Shown here piece by piece: positions 15,502 through 21,393 of a stretch of 22,636 nucleotides of DNA (positions are counted from its first letter, which is position 1; each line of letters starts with the position of its first letter). Both the position numbers and the translations under genes were made by a program. Where the stretch lies: positions 1-22,636 of the IMG/VR virus record IMGVR_UViG_3300046011_005515. One strand, written 5' to 3'. Below the pieces are notes generated by a model, which was not told where the DNA came from, made no database searches, and saw only the letters and a program-made list of their open reading frames with translations. This DNA is from a virus.

Positions 15502-17984
15502 GTATTGTTCGGGTCCAGCTTGGGGGGCAGACTGTCCCGGTTCAAGTCCTGTCGTCAGGGTTTGCACGGGCTAATGAGGCGGTATCGGAGGCTGCTGCAT
15601 CGGCGGCGGCTGCTGCTGCGTCGGCGGCGGCGGCTTCGGCTACGCTTGCGGCGGCGGCGCTCAAGGCAAACAACCTGTCAGACCTTACATCCGCTTCAAC
15701 GGCAAGAGCAAATCTTGGGCTAGGGTCTATCGCAACGCAATCGGCTAGCGCTGTTGCGATTACGGGCGGCGCTATTGCGGGGATTACCGATCTGGCCGTA
15801 GCTGATGGTGGCACGGGCGCGTCTGACGCATCAAACGCTCGCACAAACCTTGGCCTTGCTATCGGCACAAACGTCCAAGCGTATGACCCGGACCTTCAAG
15901 CTATAGCGGCCCTGACCTCCGCTGCTAACAAGATGCCCTACGCCACCGGCGCGGGAACGTGGGCAATGGCCGACCTGACCTCGTTTGCCCGGACCCTGCT
16001 GGCCACGGCGAACAATAGTGCCTTCCTTGCTGCGCTGGGGCAGATTGCTTCGTCGTTCGTGGATTTTATCCAGTCGGGCGCTGGCGCTGTCACTCGCACG
16101 GGCCAAGCCAAACTGCGGGACGCCGTGTCCGTTAAGGACTTCGGCGCGGTCGGAGACGGGGTGGCTGATGATACTGCCGAAATAGCAGCGGCCCTTGCGG
16201 CCCTCGCAACGGCTGGCGGTGGAACTCTGCTGTTCCCTCCCGGCACCTATTTGATTTCTGCGGCTATCTCGCAACTGTTCGGCAACTCGGCCAACGTCCA
16301 CCTGATCGGCTACGGCGCGACTATCAACGGATCGTCTGTGACGGGCGGATCGCCCGGCGACACGACGCTGTTCAAGTTGGGTGGCCAGCGTTTGACCTCT
16401 AGCCTGTTGAGCGCCAGCCCCGCTAAGGGGGCGCTGTCGATTGCAACCACTTCCGCAATCGGCGCGGTCGCGGGCGAAATCGTCCTCATCACGTCAACGG
16501 ACCTGTGGAACCCGACGCGGGCAACCTACTACAAGGGCGAACTGGCCGAAGTTCGGAGCGTAGCGGGAACGACGCTTAATCTTTCATCTCCGCTGTTTGA
16601 TGGATATACCGCTGCGACGACGACCGTTCACCGCCTCGCCATGCCGAATGTGACTGTCGAGGGTTTGACGTTCCAAATGAACGCTAATCAGCTTTGCCTG
16701 ACGGTGGCTTACGCCAGAAACCCAAGCATCATTAACTGCGTTGTGCGCGGGGCAAGATACGCGGGGATTTCTGCCGACTATTTTTATGGTGGCGTTGTTT
16801 CCGGGTGCCAAGTGTCGGACGGTTGGTATAGCGGGACCGGAACTTCATACAGCATTTCGGTCGGGTCAGGCCAAAACTTAAAAGTGGTGAATAATGATCT
16901 GTCGGAAGCCCGGCACAACATTGCAACAGGCGGCGCGGAGCCTGCCCGCTACGTTTTGATTGACGGCAACACCTGTCGGATGCATCCGTCCGAAGCTAAT
17001 ACCATGTCAATAGACCTGCACGGCAACTGCGAATACTGCACGGTCACAAACAACTTTGCCGAAGGTGTGCTTACGGCTGGCATTAACCTGACTATTTCAA
17101 ACAACACAATCACAGGCAATCAAGCCACGCCGCTGCTGAACATTTTTCAAGAAATCAGCAGCGATTTTTACATCATTACGAACAACGTGTTTCGTGGTTT
17201 GAACGGCTCAAGCGTGGCACTGTCTGTAACGCCAACGCAAACCAATCTGGTCATTACGACGCTGGATTTCAGCGGAAACTATGTGTTGACCGCAGGGGGC
17301 GGTGTCCGGTTGCAGCCGCGAAACTCGGGAGCGACCGGATGTTCGATCGCTCGCTTGCGTATTCGAAACAACGACATGACGGCGGGCGCGCTGCAAGCGT
17401 TTGTGCTCACAAACTCGGGGGCGGCGACCTACACCGTTAATATCGACAGCGCAAACAACGTGTATGCATCTACGGCGCAGGACAGCTTTGTCATGGACGC
17501 GGGGAACCCCGCGACGACGGAAAGCCGTAACGACGCGTTCCGCTCAAACCGTGCGTCTGGCAGCGCCGCCTATTTTGCGGGTTCGTCTGTCTATCTGGAC
17601 AGCCCGTCGTTTGTCGGCAACACGGGAGGGGCGGGCGACAGCCGTTCGGTGTTCTATGAGAACTCGGGCAAAGTCACGATCATTAACCCGTCGTTTTCGG
17701 GCATCAATATCTATCGGGCGGAAAGCTCAACAATCACGGAATACGCGGAGACAAACTTTGCCACGACCGGCGTGGGGTTGTCACTTCCCGCCGCTTGCCG
17801 GATTATCAGCCATTACGAAGCGCCAGCCATATCGGTTTCCTATGGCGCAGCGGCTCCGACGACGGGGGCTTGGGTGGTCGGAGAGCGGCGTTATAACAAC
17901 GCGCCAGCTGTTGGCCAGCCTAAGTCTTGGGTCTGCACGGTCGCTGGAACGCCGGGGACTTGGGTTAGCGAGGGCAATCTGTAA
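15498..17984 (+). CDS. Tailspike with pectate-lyase-type beta-helix
   Basis: The receptor-binding and probably polysaccharide-degrading spike. In 828 residues one sees: an N-terminal virion-binding segment and an Ala/Ser-rich helix (about 28-55); a fibre shaft with repeated 'NLSDLTSASTARANLGLG' and 'DGGTGASDASNARTNLGLA' modules; the DPDLQAIAAL and KMPYATGAGTWAMADLTSFARTLL module (about 130-168); the beta-helix opening VKDFGAVGDGVADDTAEI (about 212-229) and LLFPPGTYLI, diagnostic of Pectate_lyase_3; and many NN, NNV and GN turns up to ~690. The C-terminus (VVGERRYNNAPAVGQPKSWVCTVAGTPGTWVSEGNL) matches a cap frequent in phage spikes. Substrate cannot be told. It is the last gene of the structural operon and overlaps the following gene (TAATG). 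Confidence 0.9.
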   Translation: MSIVRVQLGGQTVPVQVLSSGFARANEAVSEAAASAAAAAASAAAASATLAAAALKANNLSDLTSASTARANLGLGSIATQSASAVAITGGAIAGITDLAVADGGTGASDASNARTNLGLAIGTNVQAYDPDLQAIAALTSAANKMPYATGAGTWAMADLTSFARTLLATANNSAFLAALGQIASSFVDFIQSGAGAVTRTGQAKLRDAVSVKDFGAVGDGVADDTAEIAAALAALATAGGGTLLFPPGTYLISAAISQLFGNSANVHLIGYGATINGSSVTGGSPGDTTLFKLGGQRLTSSLLSASPAKGALSIATTSAIGAVAGEIVLITSTDLWNPTRATYYKGELAEVRSVAGTTLNLSSPLFDGYTAATTTVHRLAMPNVTVEGLTFQMNANQLCLTVAYARNPSIINCVVRGARYAGISADYFYGGVVSGCQVSDGWYSGTGTSYSISVGSGQNLKVVNNDLSEARHNIATGGAEPARYVLIDGNTCRMHPSEANTMSIDLHGNCEYCTVTNNFAEGVLTAGINLTISNNTITGNQATPLLNIFQEISSDFYIITNNVFRGLNGSSVALSVTPTQTNLVITTLDFSGNYVLTAGGGVRLQPRNSGATGCSIARLRIRNNDMTAGALQAFVLTNSGAATYTVNIDSANNVYASTAQDSFVMDAGNPATTESRNDAFRSNRASGSAAYFAGSSVYLDSPSFVGNTGGAGDSRSVFYENSGKVTIINPSFSGINIYRAESSTITEYAETNFATTGVGLSLPAACRIISHYEAPAISVSYGAAAPTTGAWVVGERRYNNAPAVGQPKSWVCTVAGTPGTWVSEGNL

Positions 17985-18274
17985 TGACCCCACAAGAACA
18001 CATCGACGCCATCGGACGGGCGGTCGTTCAGGTGGAAGCCGCCGTAAAGGTCATGCAAAAAGCGATACAGTTAGCGGACCAACGAGACCCCGCTGCAAAG
18101 GCTATGCGGAAGGCGACGGAGCAGGCGGAAAAAAGCCTTGCCCTCCTTCACGCAAGGCTGGACAAGGCGCAGAAAGCCTACATGGCCACGCGCGACGGAA
18201 AGAACATCGTTGCTTTCTCTGGGGGCACGTCAAAACCGCCTGTTGACGATCCTGATAAGCCTATTAAGCCGTAA
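17984..18274 (+). CDS. Coiled-coil protein with Pro/Asp/Lys tail
   Basis: A 96-residue protein of unknown function. Residues 1-70 form one long charged helix with Ala-rich heptads (QVEAAVKVMQKAIQLADQRDPAAKAMRKATEQAEKSLALLHARLDKAQKAYM). A linker GKNIVAFSGG leads to the tail PPVDDPDKPIKP. The ATG shares a base with the tailspike stop (TAATG). The tail peptide is almost identical to the end of the HNH endonuclease encoded next, PPVNDPDKPVKP, which marks a duplicated gene end. The neighbouring membrane genes and endolysin suggest an accessory or lysis-region role, but nothing in the sequence shows it. Confidence 0.75.
   Translation: MTPQEHIDAIGRAVVQVEAAVKVMQKAIQLADQRDPAAKAMRKATEQAEKSLALLHARLDKAQKAYMATRDGKNIVAFSGGTSKPPVDDPDKPIKP
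18236..18271 (+). repeat. Duplicated gene end, copy 1
   Basis: Encodes PPVDDPDKPIKP at the end of the coiled-coil gene. Aligned codon by codon with 18739-18774 it is identical at 26 of 36 bases; eight of the ten differences are at third positions. The two flank the HNH open reading frame. Confidence 0.7.
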
Positions 18275-18276
18275 CC

Positions 18277-18777
18277 ATGAACGCTTTTTTTGATCGTCAC
18301 GAAGCCAAAATCGAATACGGCTCTCCGACCGGCTGCTGGCTATGGAACGCGGGCGCTGACAAAGACGGATATGGCAAAGTGTTTTCTGGTGGTGAAACTC
18401 GCGTTGCTCACCGTATTGCCTATGAATCTGTTCACGGGGATGGGGCTGCGGCAGACATCCTAGTTCGCCATCGCTGCGACACTCCATCTTGCGTAAACCC
18501 GAATCACCTTGAGCTAGGAACCTTTGCTCAAAACAACCGCGACAGAGTCGTGCGCGGCAGGTCGATAAAGGGGGCGGCGCACAAGCTATCAAAACTTTTG
18601 GAAAGTGATGTGCAAATGATTCGTGCGCTGCATATTCCGCAAAGTCGCGAATTTAGTCACAACGCGCTTGCACGACGTTTTGGGGTTTCACGACCCACTG
18701 TCGCAAGAATTATTGCCCGAACGGCGTGGACGCATTTGCCGCCCGTCAACGACCCCGACAAGCCGGTGAAGCCATGA
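18277..18777 (+). CDS. HNH homing-type endonuclease with C-terminal HTH
   Basis: A free-standing nuclease, probably a selfish mobile gene. The 166-residue product shows an N-terminal GCWLWNAGADKDGYGKV (residues 19-35), AHRIAYE (44-50), and the HNH_3 core VRHRCDTPSCVNPNHLELGT (63-82) with His65, Cys67, Cys72, Asn74 and His77 in place. A NNRDRVVRGR segment follows, then a helix-turn-helix near the C-terminus (LARRFGVSRPTVARIIA, about 132-148), typical of DNA-targeting modules fused to HNH cores. The final 12 residues PPVNDPDKPVKP copy the end of the upstream gene. It begins two bases after that gene's stop and overlaps the next gene by ATGA. The catalytic residues appear intact. Confidence 0.9.
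   Translation: MNAFFDRHEAKIEYGSPTGCWLWNAGADKDGYGKVFSGGETRVAHRIAYESVHGDGAAADILVRHRCDTPSCVNPNHLELGTFAQNNRDRVVRGRSIKGAAHKLSKLLESDVQMIRALHIPQSREFSHNALARRFGVSRPTVARIIARTAWTHLPPVNDPDKPVKP
18739..18774 (+). repeat. Duplicated gene end, copy 2
   Basis: Encodes PPVNDPDKPVKP at the end of the HNH gene, followed by a TGA that overlaps the ATG of the membrane gene. Removing the segment from 18236 to 18738 would place this tail on the coiled-coil gene and restore an ATGA junction like most others in the window, so this copy may be the original gene end. Confidence 0.65.
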
Positions 18778-19262
18778 TGTTTCTCTATCTCATTGCGACC
18801 GTCGCGGTCTTCGTGATCTGCTTTCTGGCCTATCGGTCGAAGCCGGAGAAATATGCAGACCTGATGGGCGTCAGCGCCTTGCTCGCGCTGGTGTTTTGCA
18901 TCGGGAACGCAATCACGGTTCTATACCACTTCCCGGATGCGCTGCTGGCCTCGCCGGTTCTGGACCTCTTTCTGGTCGCAATGATCTTCCGGTCAAATCA
19001 GCAAAGCAGGGAAGGCTGGAAATCGCTTATGGTCGGCACACTGGTCGGTCAGCTTACGCTTCACGCCGTGACTATCGGCCTTTGGAAAACGGGAAGCCTG
19101 ACCGAGCATGGACTGTGGACTTATGTCGTGGCTGTCAACGCGATCTTCGTGGTTCAGCTCCTTACCCTCGCGGCCATCGGAGTGGGTCATGGCCTGGATT
19201 GTCTTCGCGTCTGGCTGTCTGATCGCAGGCGCGCACTTCTTGCATCGGATGCTGGGCAATGA
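18774..19262 (+). CDS. Multi-spanning membrane protein
   Basis: The 162-residue product has about five hydrophobic segments: residues 1-18 (MMFLYLIATVAVFVICFL), ~30-48 (VSALLALVFCIGNAI), ~58-73, ~85-103 (SLMVGTLVGQLTLHAV) and ~115-135 (YVVAVNAIFVVQLLTLAAIG), with a basic C-terminus SDRRRALLASD. The start at 18774 overlaps the HNH stop (ATGA); an upstream in-frame ATG at 18726 lies inside the HNH gene and would add 16 non-hydrophobic residues, so it is rejected. Function unknown; it is an inner-membrane protein in the lysis neighbourhood, possibly holin-related or an accessory factor. It overlaps the next gene by ATGA. Confidence 0.75.
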   Translation: MMFLYLIATVAVFVICFLAYRSKPEKYADLMGVSALLALVFCIGNAITVLYHFPDALLASPVLDLFLVAMIFRSNQQSREGWKSLMVGTLVGQLTLHAVTIGLWKTGSLTEHGLWTYVVAVNAIFVVQLLTLAAIGVGHGLDCLRVWLSDRRRALLASDAGQ

Positions 19263-19311
19263 TTCCGCCAAGTCTGGACGTAATAGACGAGCGCGTTCGC
19301 CATTTGGTTGA
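19189..19311 (+). CDS. Possible nested 40-residue membrane ORF
   Basis: An out-of-frame ATG at 19189 inside the end of the membrane gene is preceded by GGAG with 6 bases spacing. The frame encodes MAWIVFASGCLIAGAHFLHRM, one hydrophobic segment, followed by a basic tail ending RRARSPFG, and overlaps the start of the next gene. The Shine-Dalgarno is better than those of the neighbours. It could be a single-span accessory protein, or a chance frame. Confidence 0.35.
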   Translation: MAWIVFASGCLIAGAHFLHRMLGNDSAKSGRNRRARSPFG

Positions 19312-19447
19312 CCGCGTGGAGAAGCTTGAAGCCAAGCTAGAGGCATCGCTGAGAAAAGGCGATATACAGACGGGCGTGGCGGTTGGGTTTGGAGCGATTA
19401 TGACCCTGCTGATGCCGAAGATTGCCGAAGTGCTGGGGCTGTCCTGA
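19259..19447 (+). CDS. Small single-span membrane protein (coiled coil plus TM)
   Basis: The 62-residue product has an N-terminal amphipathic coiled coil (VIDERVRHLVDRVEKLEAKLEASLRKGD) and a C-terminal hydrophobic stretch (GVAVGFGAIMTLLMPKIAEVLGL, about 38-60). This resembles small phage proteins with a coiled coil and terminal membrane anchor found next to holins. The start overlaps the previous stop by ATGA and the stop overlaps the next start by TGATG. It could be a holin partner or an antiholin; the function is not proven. Confidence 0.7.
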   Translation: MIPPSLDVIDERVRHLVDRVEKLEAKLEASLRKGDIQTGVAVGFGAIMTLLMPKIAEVLGLS

Positions 19448-19704
19448 TGAACTTGCCAGAGCGCAACTACGCTACGCTCGACGCGCTGGCCGTCATTGGC
19501 TCGCTCGTCATTGTCGCGGGCATCGTGGCGGGCTTGTTTATCTACCAACTGGACCCGGCTGTTGCCCCTATTGTCTCGGCCTTGGCTACGGCAATCCTTG
19601 GCATCCCGGTATCCTACGGCGCTTTCCGGTGGGGTAGCAGTGTGGGGGCGAAGAACGCTCAAAACCCGGCGGGCCAGCCGCCTGTTGAGGAGAATCAGCC
19701 GTGA
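19447..19704 (+). CDS. Two-span membrane protein, holin candidate
   Basis: The 85-residue product carries two hydrophobic helices, LAVIGSLVIVAGIVAGLFIYQL (about 14-36) and VAPIVSALATAILGIPVSYGAF (about 39-60), then a polar, Pro-rich C-terminus (AKNAQNPAGQPPVEENQP). Size, two spans and position immediately before the endolysin gene fit a class II-type holin that would permeabilise the inner membrane. The endolysin has no signal or SAR segment, so some holin is needed nearby. Starts with TGATG coupling and overlaps the endolysin start. Confidence 0.65.
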   Translation: MNLPERNYATLDALAVIGSLVIVAGIVAGLFIYQLDPAVAPIVSALATAILGIPVSYGAFRWGSSVGAKNAQNPAGQPPVEENQP

Positions 19705-20249
19705 GTAAGGCGCTTTTTGACGCTGTAAGGGCCATTAAGGGCGCTCCGCTGACACAGGCAGACGTGGACGCCATAAACGCGGCAATGGCCCCTGTAGCGG
19801 CTCCTACGGGCAAGCGCGTTAGTCCTGCTGGCATCGCGCTCATTCATTCGTTTGAATCGTGCAAGCTGACCGCCTATCCAGACCCCGGCTCGGTTGACGG
19901 TAAGCCGTGGACGATTGGTTGGGGTTCAACCGGACCCGGTATCGCCAAGGGTGTCGTATGGACGCAAAAGCAGGCGGATGATCGGTTTGCTGCTGACCTT
20001 GGCCGGTTTGAAAAAGCGGTCGCGCTTATGGCTCCCATGACGACGCAAAGCCAATTCGATGCGCTTGTGTCGTTCGCCTATAACGTCGGCTTGTCGGCTT
20101 TGAACGACAGCACCTTGCTGAGATTGCACAAAGCGGGTGATTACGCGGCTGCTAAGGCGCAGTTTGCCCGTTGGGACAAAAACGACGGGAAAGTAATGAA
20201 GGGCCTTACGCGGCGGCGGGCTGCGGAATCTGCTTTGTATGGCTCCTAA
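19701..20249 (+). CDS. Endolysin, GH24 lysozyme
   Basis: A muramidase that cleaves the MurNAc-GlcNAc bond of peptidoglycan. In 182 residues: an N-terminal helical leader (ALFDAVRAIKGAPLTQADVDAINAAM, about 4-29), then the catalytic domain with SFESCKLTAYPDPG holding the presumed catalytic Glu52 and Asp61, and TIGWGST with Thr71, the T4-lysozyme type E-D-T set. SFAYNVG (about 117-123) and a C-terminal GLTRRRAAESALY, both typical of GH24, follow. No signal peptide or SAR domain is seen, so release depends on the holin. The GTG start overlaps the holin-candidate stop. A strong GC hairpin follows its stop. Confidence 0.92.
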   Translation: MSKALFDAVRAIKGAPLTQADVDAINAAMAPVAAPTGKRVSPAGIALIHSFESCKLTAYPDPGSVDGKPWTIGWGSTGPGIAKGVVWTQKQADDRFAADLGRFEKAVALMAPMTTQSQFDALVSFAYNVGLSALNDSTLLRLHKAGDYAAAKAQFARWDKNDGKVMKGLTRRRAAESALYGS

Positions 20250-20254
20250 CGAGA

Positions 20255-20282
20255 AGCCCCGCCAACCGAAGCTGGCGGGGCT
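20255..20282 (+). terminator. Strong GC hairpin after the endolysin gene
   Basis: AGCCCCGCCA (20255-20264) pairs perfectly with TGGCGGGGCT (20273-20282), loop ACCGAAGC. It lies 5 bases after the endolysin stop. There is no T run on either side, so it may be a factor-dependent terminator or an mRNA-stabilising end rather than a classical intrinsic terminator. Confidence 0.55.
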
Positions 20283-20284
20283 AT

Positions 20285-20348
20285 CCGGCTTGTGGCCGGG
20301 AAGATAGGGGCTAATGCCCGGTGCGGTCCTACTATCCGGTTGTGCCGG
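20285..20348 (+). repeat. Pair of similar hairpins with TTGTG loops
   Basis: CTATCCGGC-TTGTG-GCCGG (20281-20299) and CTATCCGG-TTGTG-CCGG (20332-20348) share the left flank CTATCCGG and the loop TTGTG. The second lacks exactly one base pair, lost from both arms. Between them lies a third small hairpin, GGGC-TAAT-GCCC (20308-20319). Confidence 0.5.
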
Positions 20349-20511
20349 TTTCAGACCACTTGAGAGAGTCCGCTTTCATCACCCCGCCTACGGTAAACGT
20401 AGGAAGTCCGATTGCAGACGCTCGCGCTTGCGGGTTGCAACTACCACACCAAAACCTGACGGGAGGCCGCTCGCTCTACCCTTATAGGCTATCTGTGCTA
20501 GGATGTCACCC

Positions 20512-20796
20512 ATGAACATTCCGACCGAAATTCGCCGCTGGATTGCGCTAGGCGCTCTAATCGTCGCCCTTCTATTTGCGGGCGCGGTTCTGACCATGTG
20601 CCAAGCCCGGAACCGAGACGACAATCGAACGCAAGTCGCGACCGGAAAAGCGTTAGACCGGGTAGCGACTGAAACCCCTGTCATTCGACAAGAGCAAGAG
20701 GACAAGCAACGTGAAGTCGATCAAATCCAAGGTGCTGATACTCCCCTTCCTGACGGCTTCGGCGCTGATCTTGAGCGGGTGCGGAGGGGCGGCTAA
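20512..20796 (+). CDS. Rz-like inner-membrane spanin (i-spanin)
   Basis: Acts in the last lysis step, joining with the outer-membrane spanin to fuse the membranes. The 94-residue product has a short basic N-terminus (IPTEIRRW), one membrane helix (about 11-29, IALGALIVALLFAGAVLTM), and a periplasmic coiled-coil-like region (ARNRDDNRTQVATGKALDRVATETPVIRQEQEDKQREVDQIQ). ATG at 20512 has AGGA at 20500-20503, spacing 8; an in-frame ATG at 20503 would add three residues but overlaps that Shine-Dalgarno. The lipoprotein gene starts inside its 3' end, the classic Rz/Rz1 layout. Assigned by architecture, since spanins are poorly conserved. Confidence 0.75.
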   Translation: MNIPTEIRRWIALGALIVALLFAGAVLTMCQARNRDDNRTQVATGKALDRVATETPVIRQEQEDKQREVDQIQGADTPLPDGFGADLERVRRGG

Positions 20797-20986
20797 CGTC
20801 GTCATCCCGGAAAGCCTGAAAGCCCCTTGCGTCTCGACTGTGGACGTAAGCACGGCACAGACCGTTGGCGATCTAGGCCGTGCAATAGTTGCTCAAGATG
20901 GTGACCTCCGCGTTTGTGACGTAAAGCGCGAGGCAATCGTCGCTATCGCAGAAAGTCAAAACCGCGTGTGGTGGTGGCCCTTCTAA
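20711..20986 (+). CDS. Rz1-like outer-membrane lipoprotein spanin (o-spanin)
   Basis: The 91-residue precursor has a basic start (MKSIKSK), a hydrophobic core (VLILPFLTASALI) and the lipobox LSGC with Cys24 as lipidation site; the mature part is about 68 residues. DLGRAIVAQDGDLRVCDVKREAIVAIA resembles the C-terminal helix of other Rz1-like proteins, and the chain ends in WWWPF. The GTG start has GAGGA at 20698-20702, spacing 8, inside the i-spanin gene, giving an 86-base out-of-frame overlap. Its stop runs into the end of the convergent minus-strand operon. Confidence 0.75.
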   Translation: MKSIKSKVLILPFLTASALILSGCGGAANVVIPESLKAPCVSTVDVSTAQTVGDLGRAIVAQDGDLRVCDVKREAIVAIAESQNRVWWWPF

Positions 20987-21069
20987 CGCCTCTGGTCCTC
21001 CCGAATCCACAACTGACAGAACGCGGCCACGGCGATAAAGAACCCGGCGAGAAGCAAGTCGGTCATCAT
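20983..21069 (-). CDS. 28-residue membrane microprotein
   Basis: MMTDLLLAGFFIAVAAFCQL followed by WIREDQRR: one hydrophobic helix with a charged C-terminus. The ATG (21069-21067) overlaps the stop of the upstream gene by ATGA, and AAGGA lies about 10 bases before it in that gene's last codons. The 3' end overlaps the o-spanin end by three bases in convergent orientation. Size and form resemble other phage inner-membrane microproteins; the function is unknown. Confidence 0.6.
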   Translation of the reverse strand: MMTDLLLAGFFIAVAAFCQLWIREDQRR

Positions 21070-21260
21070 AGTCCTATCCTTTTCAGTTCGTCTGAAATTG
21101 AAGGAGGTTCTGGCCATGTTTTGTGCCAGTCAGCGGCTTGGAGCGCGGCGGTGCGGCTTCGATAGTTCCGCCCGCCACTGTGCCAAATGCCGTTTTGAGT
21201 GAGCGTGAAGGACCATCGGTCGCCGTCCTGCTCAAGCTCGGTGTGCCATGTGTCAGTCAT
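21066..21260 (-). CDS. Small hypothetical protein (64 aa)
   Basis: Soluble, aromatic-rich product: WHTELEQDGDRWSFTLTQNGIWHSGGRNYRSRTAALQAADWHKTWPEPP. The Trp and Gly/Arg pattern suggests a small beta fold followed by a helix, but I recognise no family. Its Shine-Dalgarno AGGAG lies in the final codons of the upstream 46-residue gene, with the start 8 bases inside that gene. Probably an early or accessory phage gene. Confidence 0.7.
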   Translation of the reverse strand: MTDTWHTELEQDGDRWSFTLTQNGIWHSGGRNYRSRTAALQAADWHKTWPEPPSISDELKRIGL

Positions 21261-21393
21261 GGTCTTCTCCTGTAAGGGCGGCTCGGATTAGGTCGCGCAC
21301 AAGTTTCCGTTGGTCTCGCGCGTCTTCAATCAGTTCCTCTGTGGTGTGAACGCCGAACAGTTCAAGCCACTTCACGGTTGCCCGAACGTCCAT
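21253..21393 (-). CDS. Small hypothetical protein (46 aa)
   Basis: MDVRATVKWLELFGVHTTEE, then LIEDARDQRKLVRDLIRAALTGEDHD, a short helical product. The ATG (21393-21391) shares a base with the TGA of the upstream gene (TGATG) and has AGGAG with 7 bases spacing. Its last codons (ACA GGA GAA) form the Shine-Dalgarno of the next gene. Its C-terminus RAALTGED is identical to that of the upstream 110-residue protein because of an exact 24-base repeat. Function unknown. Confidence 0.65.
   Translation of the reverse strand: MDVRATVKWLELFGVHTTEELIEDARDQRKLVRDLIRAALTGEDHD
21263..21286 (-). repeat. 24-base direct repeat at gene junction, copy A
   Basis: Identical to 21397-21420. On the minus strand it encodes the end RAALTGE of the 46-residue protein and carries the Shine-Dalgarno AGGAG of the 64-residue gene. 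Confidence 0.85.

Larger units (their letters stand above)
20250..20511 (+). other. 262-base gap without a gene, rich in hairpins
   Basis: No reading frame with a credible start fits here. The stretch contains a 10-bp terminator-like hairpin (20255-20282), hairpins at 20285-20299, 20308-20319 (GGGC-TAAT-GCCC), 20336-20348 and 20387-20403 (CCTACG-GTAAA-CGTAGG), and the palindrome GTTGCAAC (20434-20441). GGTC (20325-20328) can pair with GACC (20354-20357) to enclose the 20336 hairpin. It could be a long structured leader of the spanin genes, a phage small RNA, or a recombination or packaging signal. Confidence 0.5.

Noticed and set aside
15595-15660. GCG/GCT-rich tract as a DNA repeat or recombination site
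   Set aside because: It is the coding sequence of the Ala/Ser-rich helix common at the start of tail fibres and spikes.
17401-18246. 281-codon plus-strand frame overlapping the tailspike end and next gene
   Set aside because: Arg-rich shadow frame; the tailspike C-terminal cap and the coiled-coil gene explain the same DNA.
20332-20475. Minus-strand frame with a CxxC motif (FWCGSC) ending in KADSLKWSETGTTG
   Set aside because: It has no ATG, GTG or TTG start upstream of the motif within its open stretch, and the region is better explained by hairpins. The peptide looks protein-like, so a search would be worthwhile, but I cannot support a gene.
20250-20511. tRNA or tmRNA in the structured gap
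   Set aside because: No cloverleaf with a T-arm, anticodon stem and acceptor stem could be assembled on either strand.
20321-20515. Plus-strand 64-codon frame in the gap after the endolysin
   Set aside because: Runs through the hairpins, has no Shine-Dalgarno and resembles no protein.
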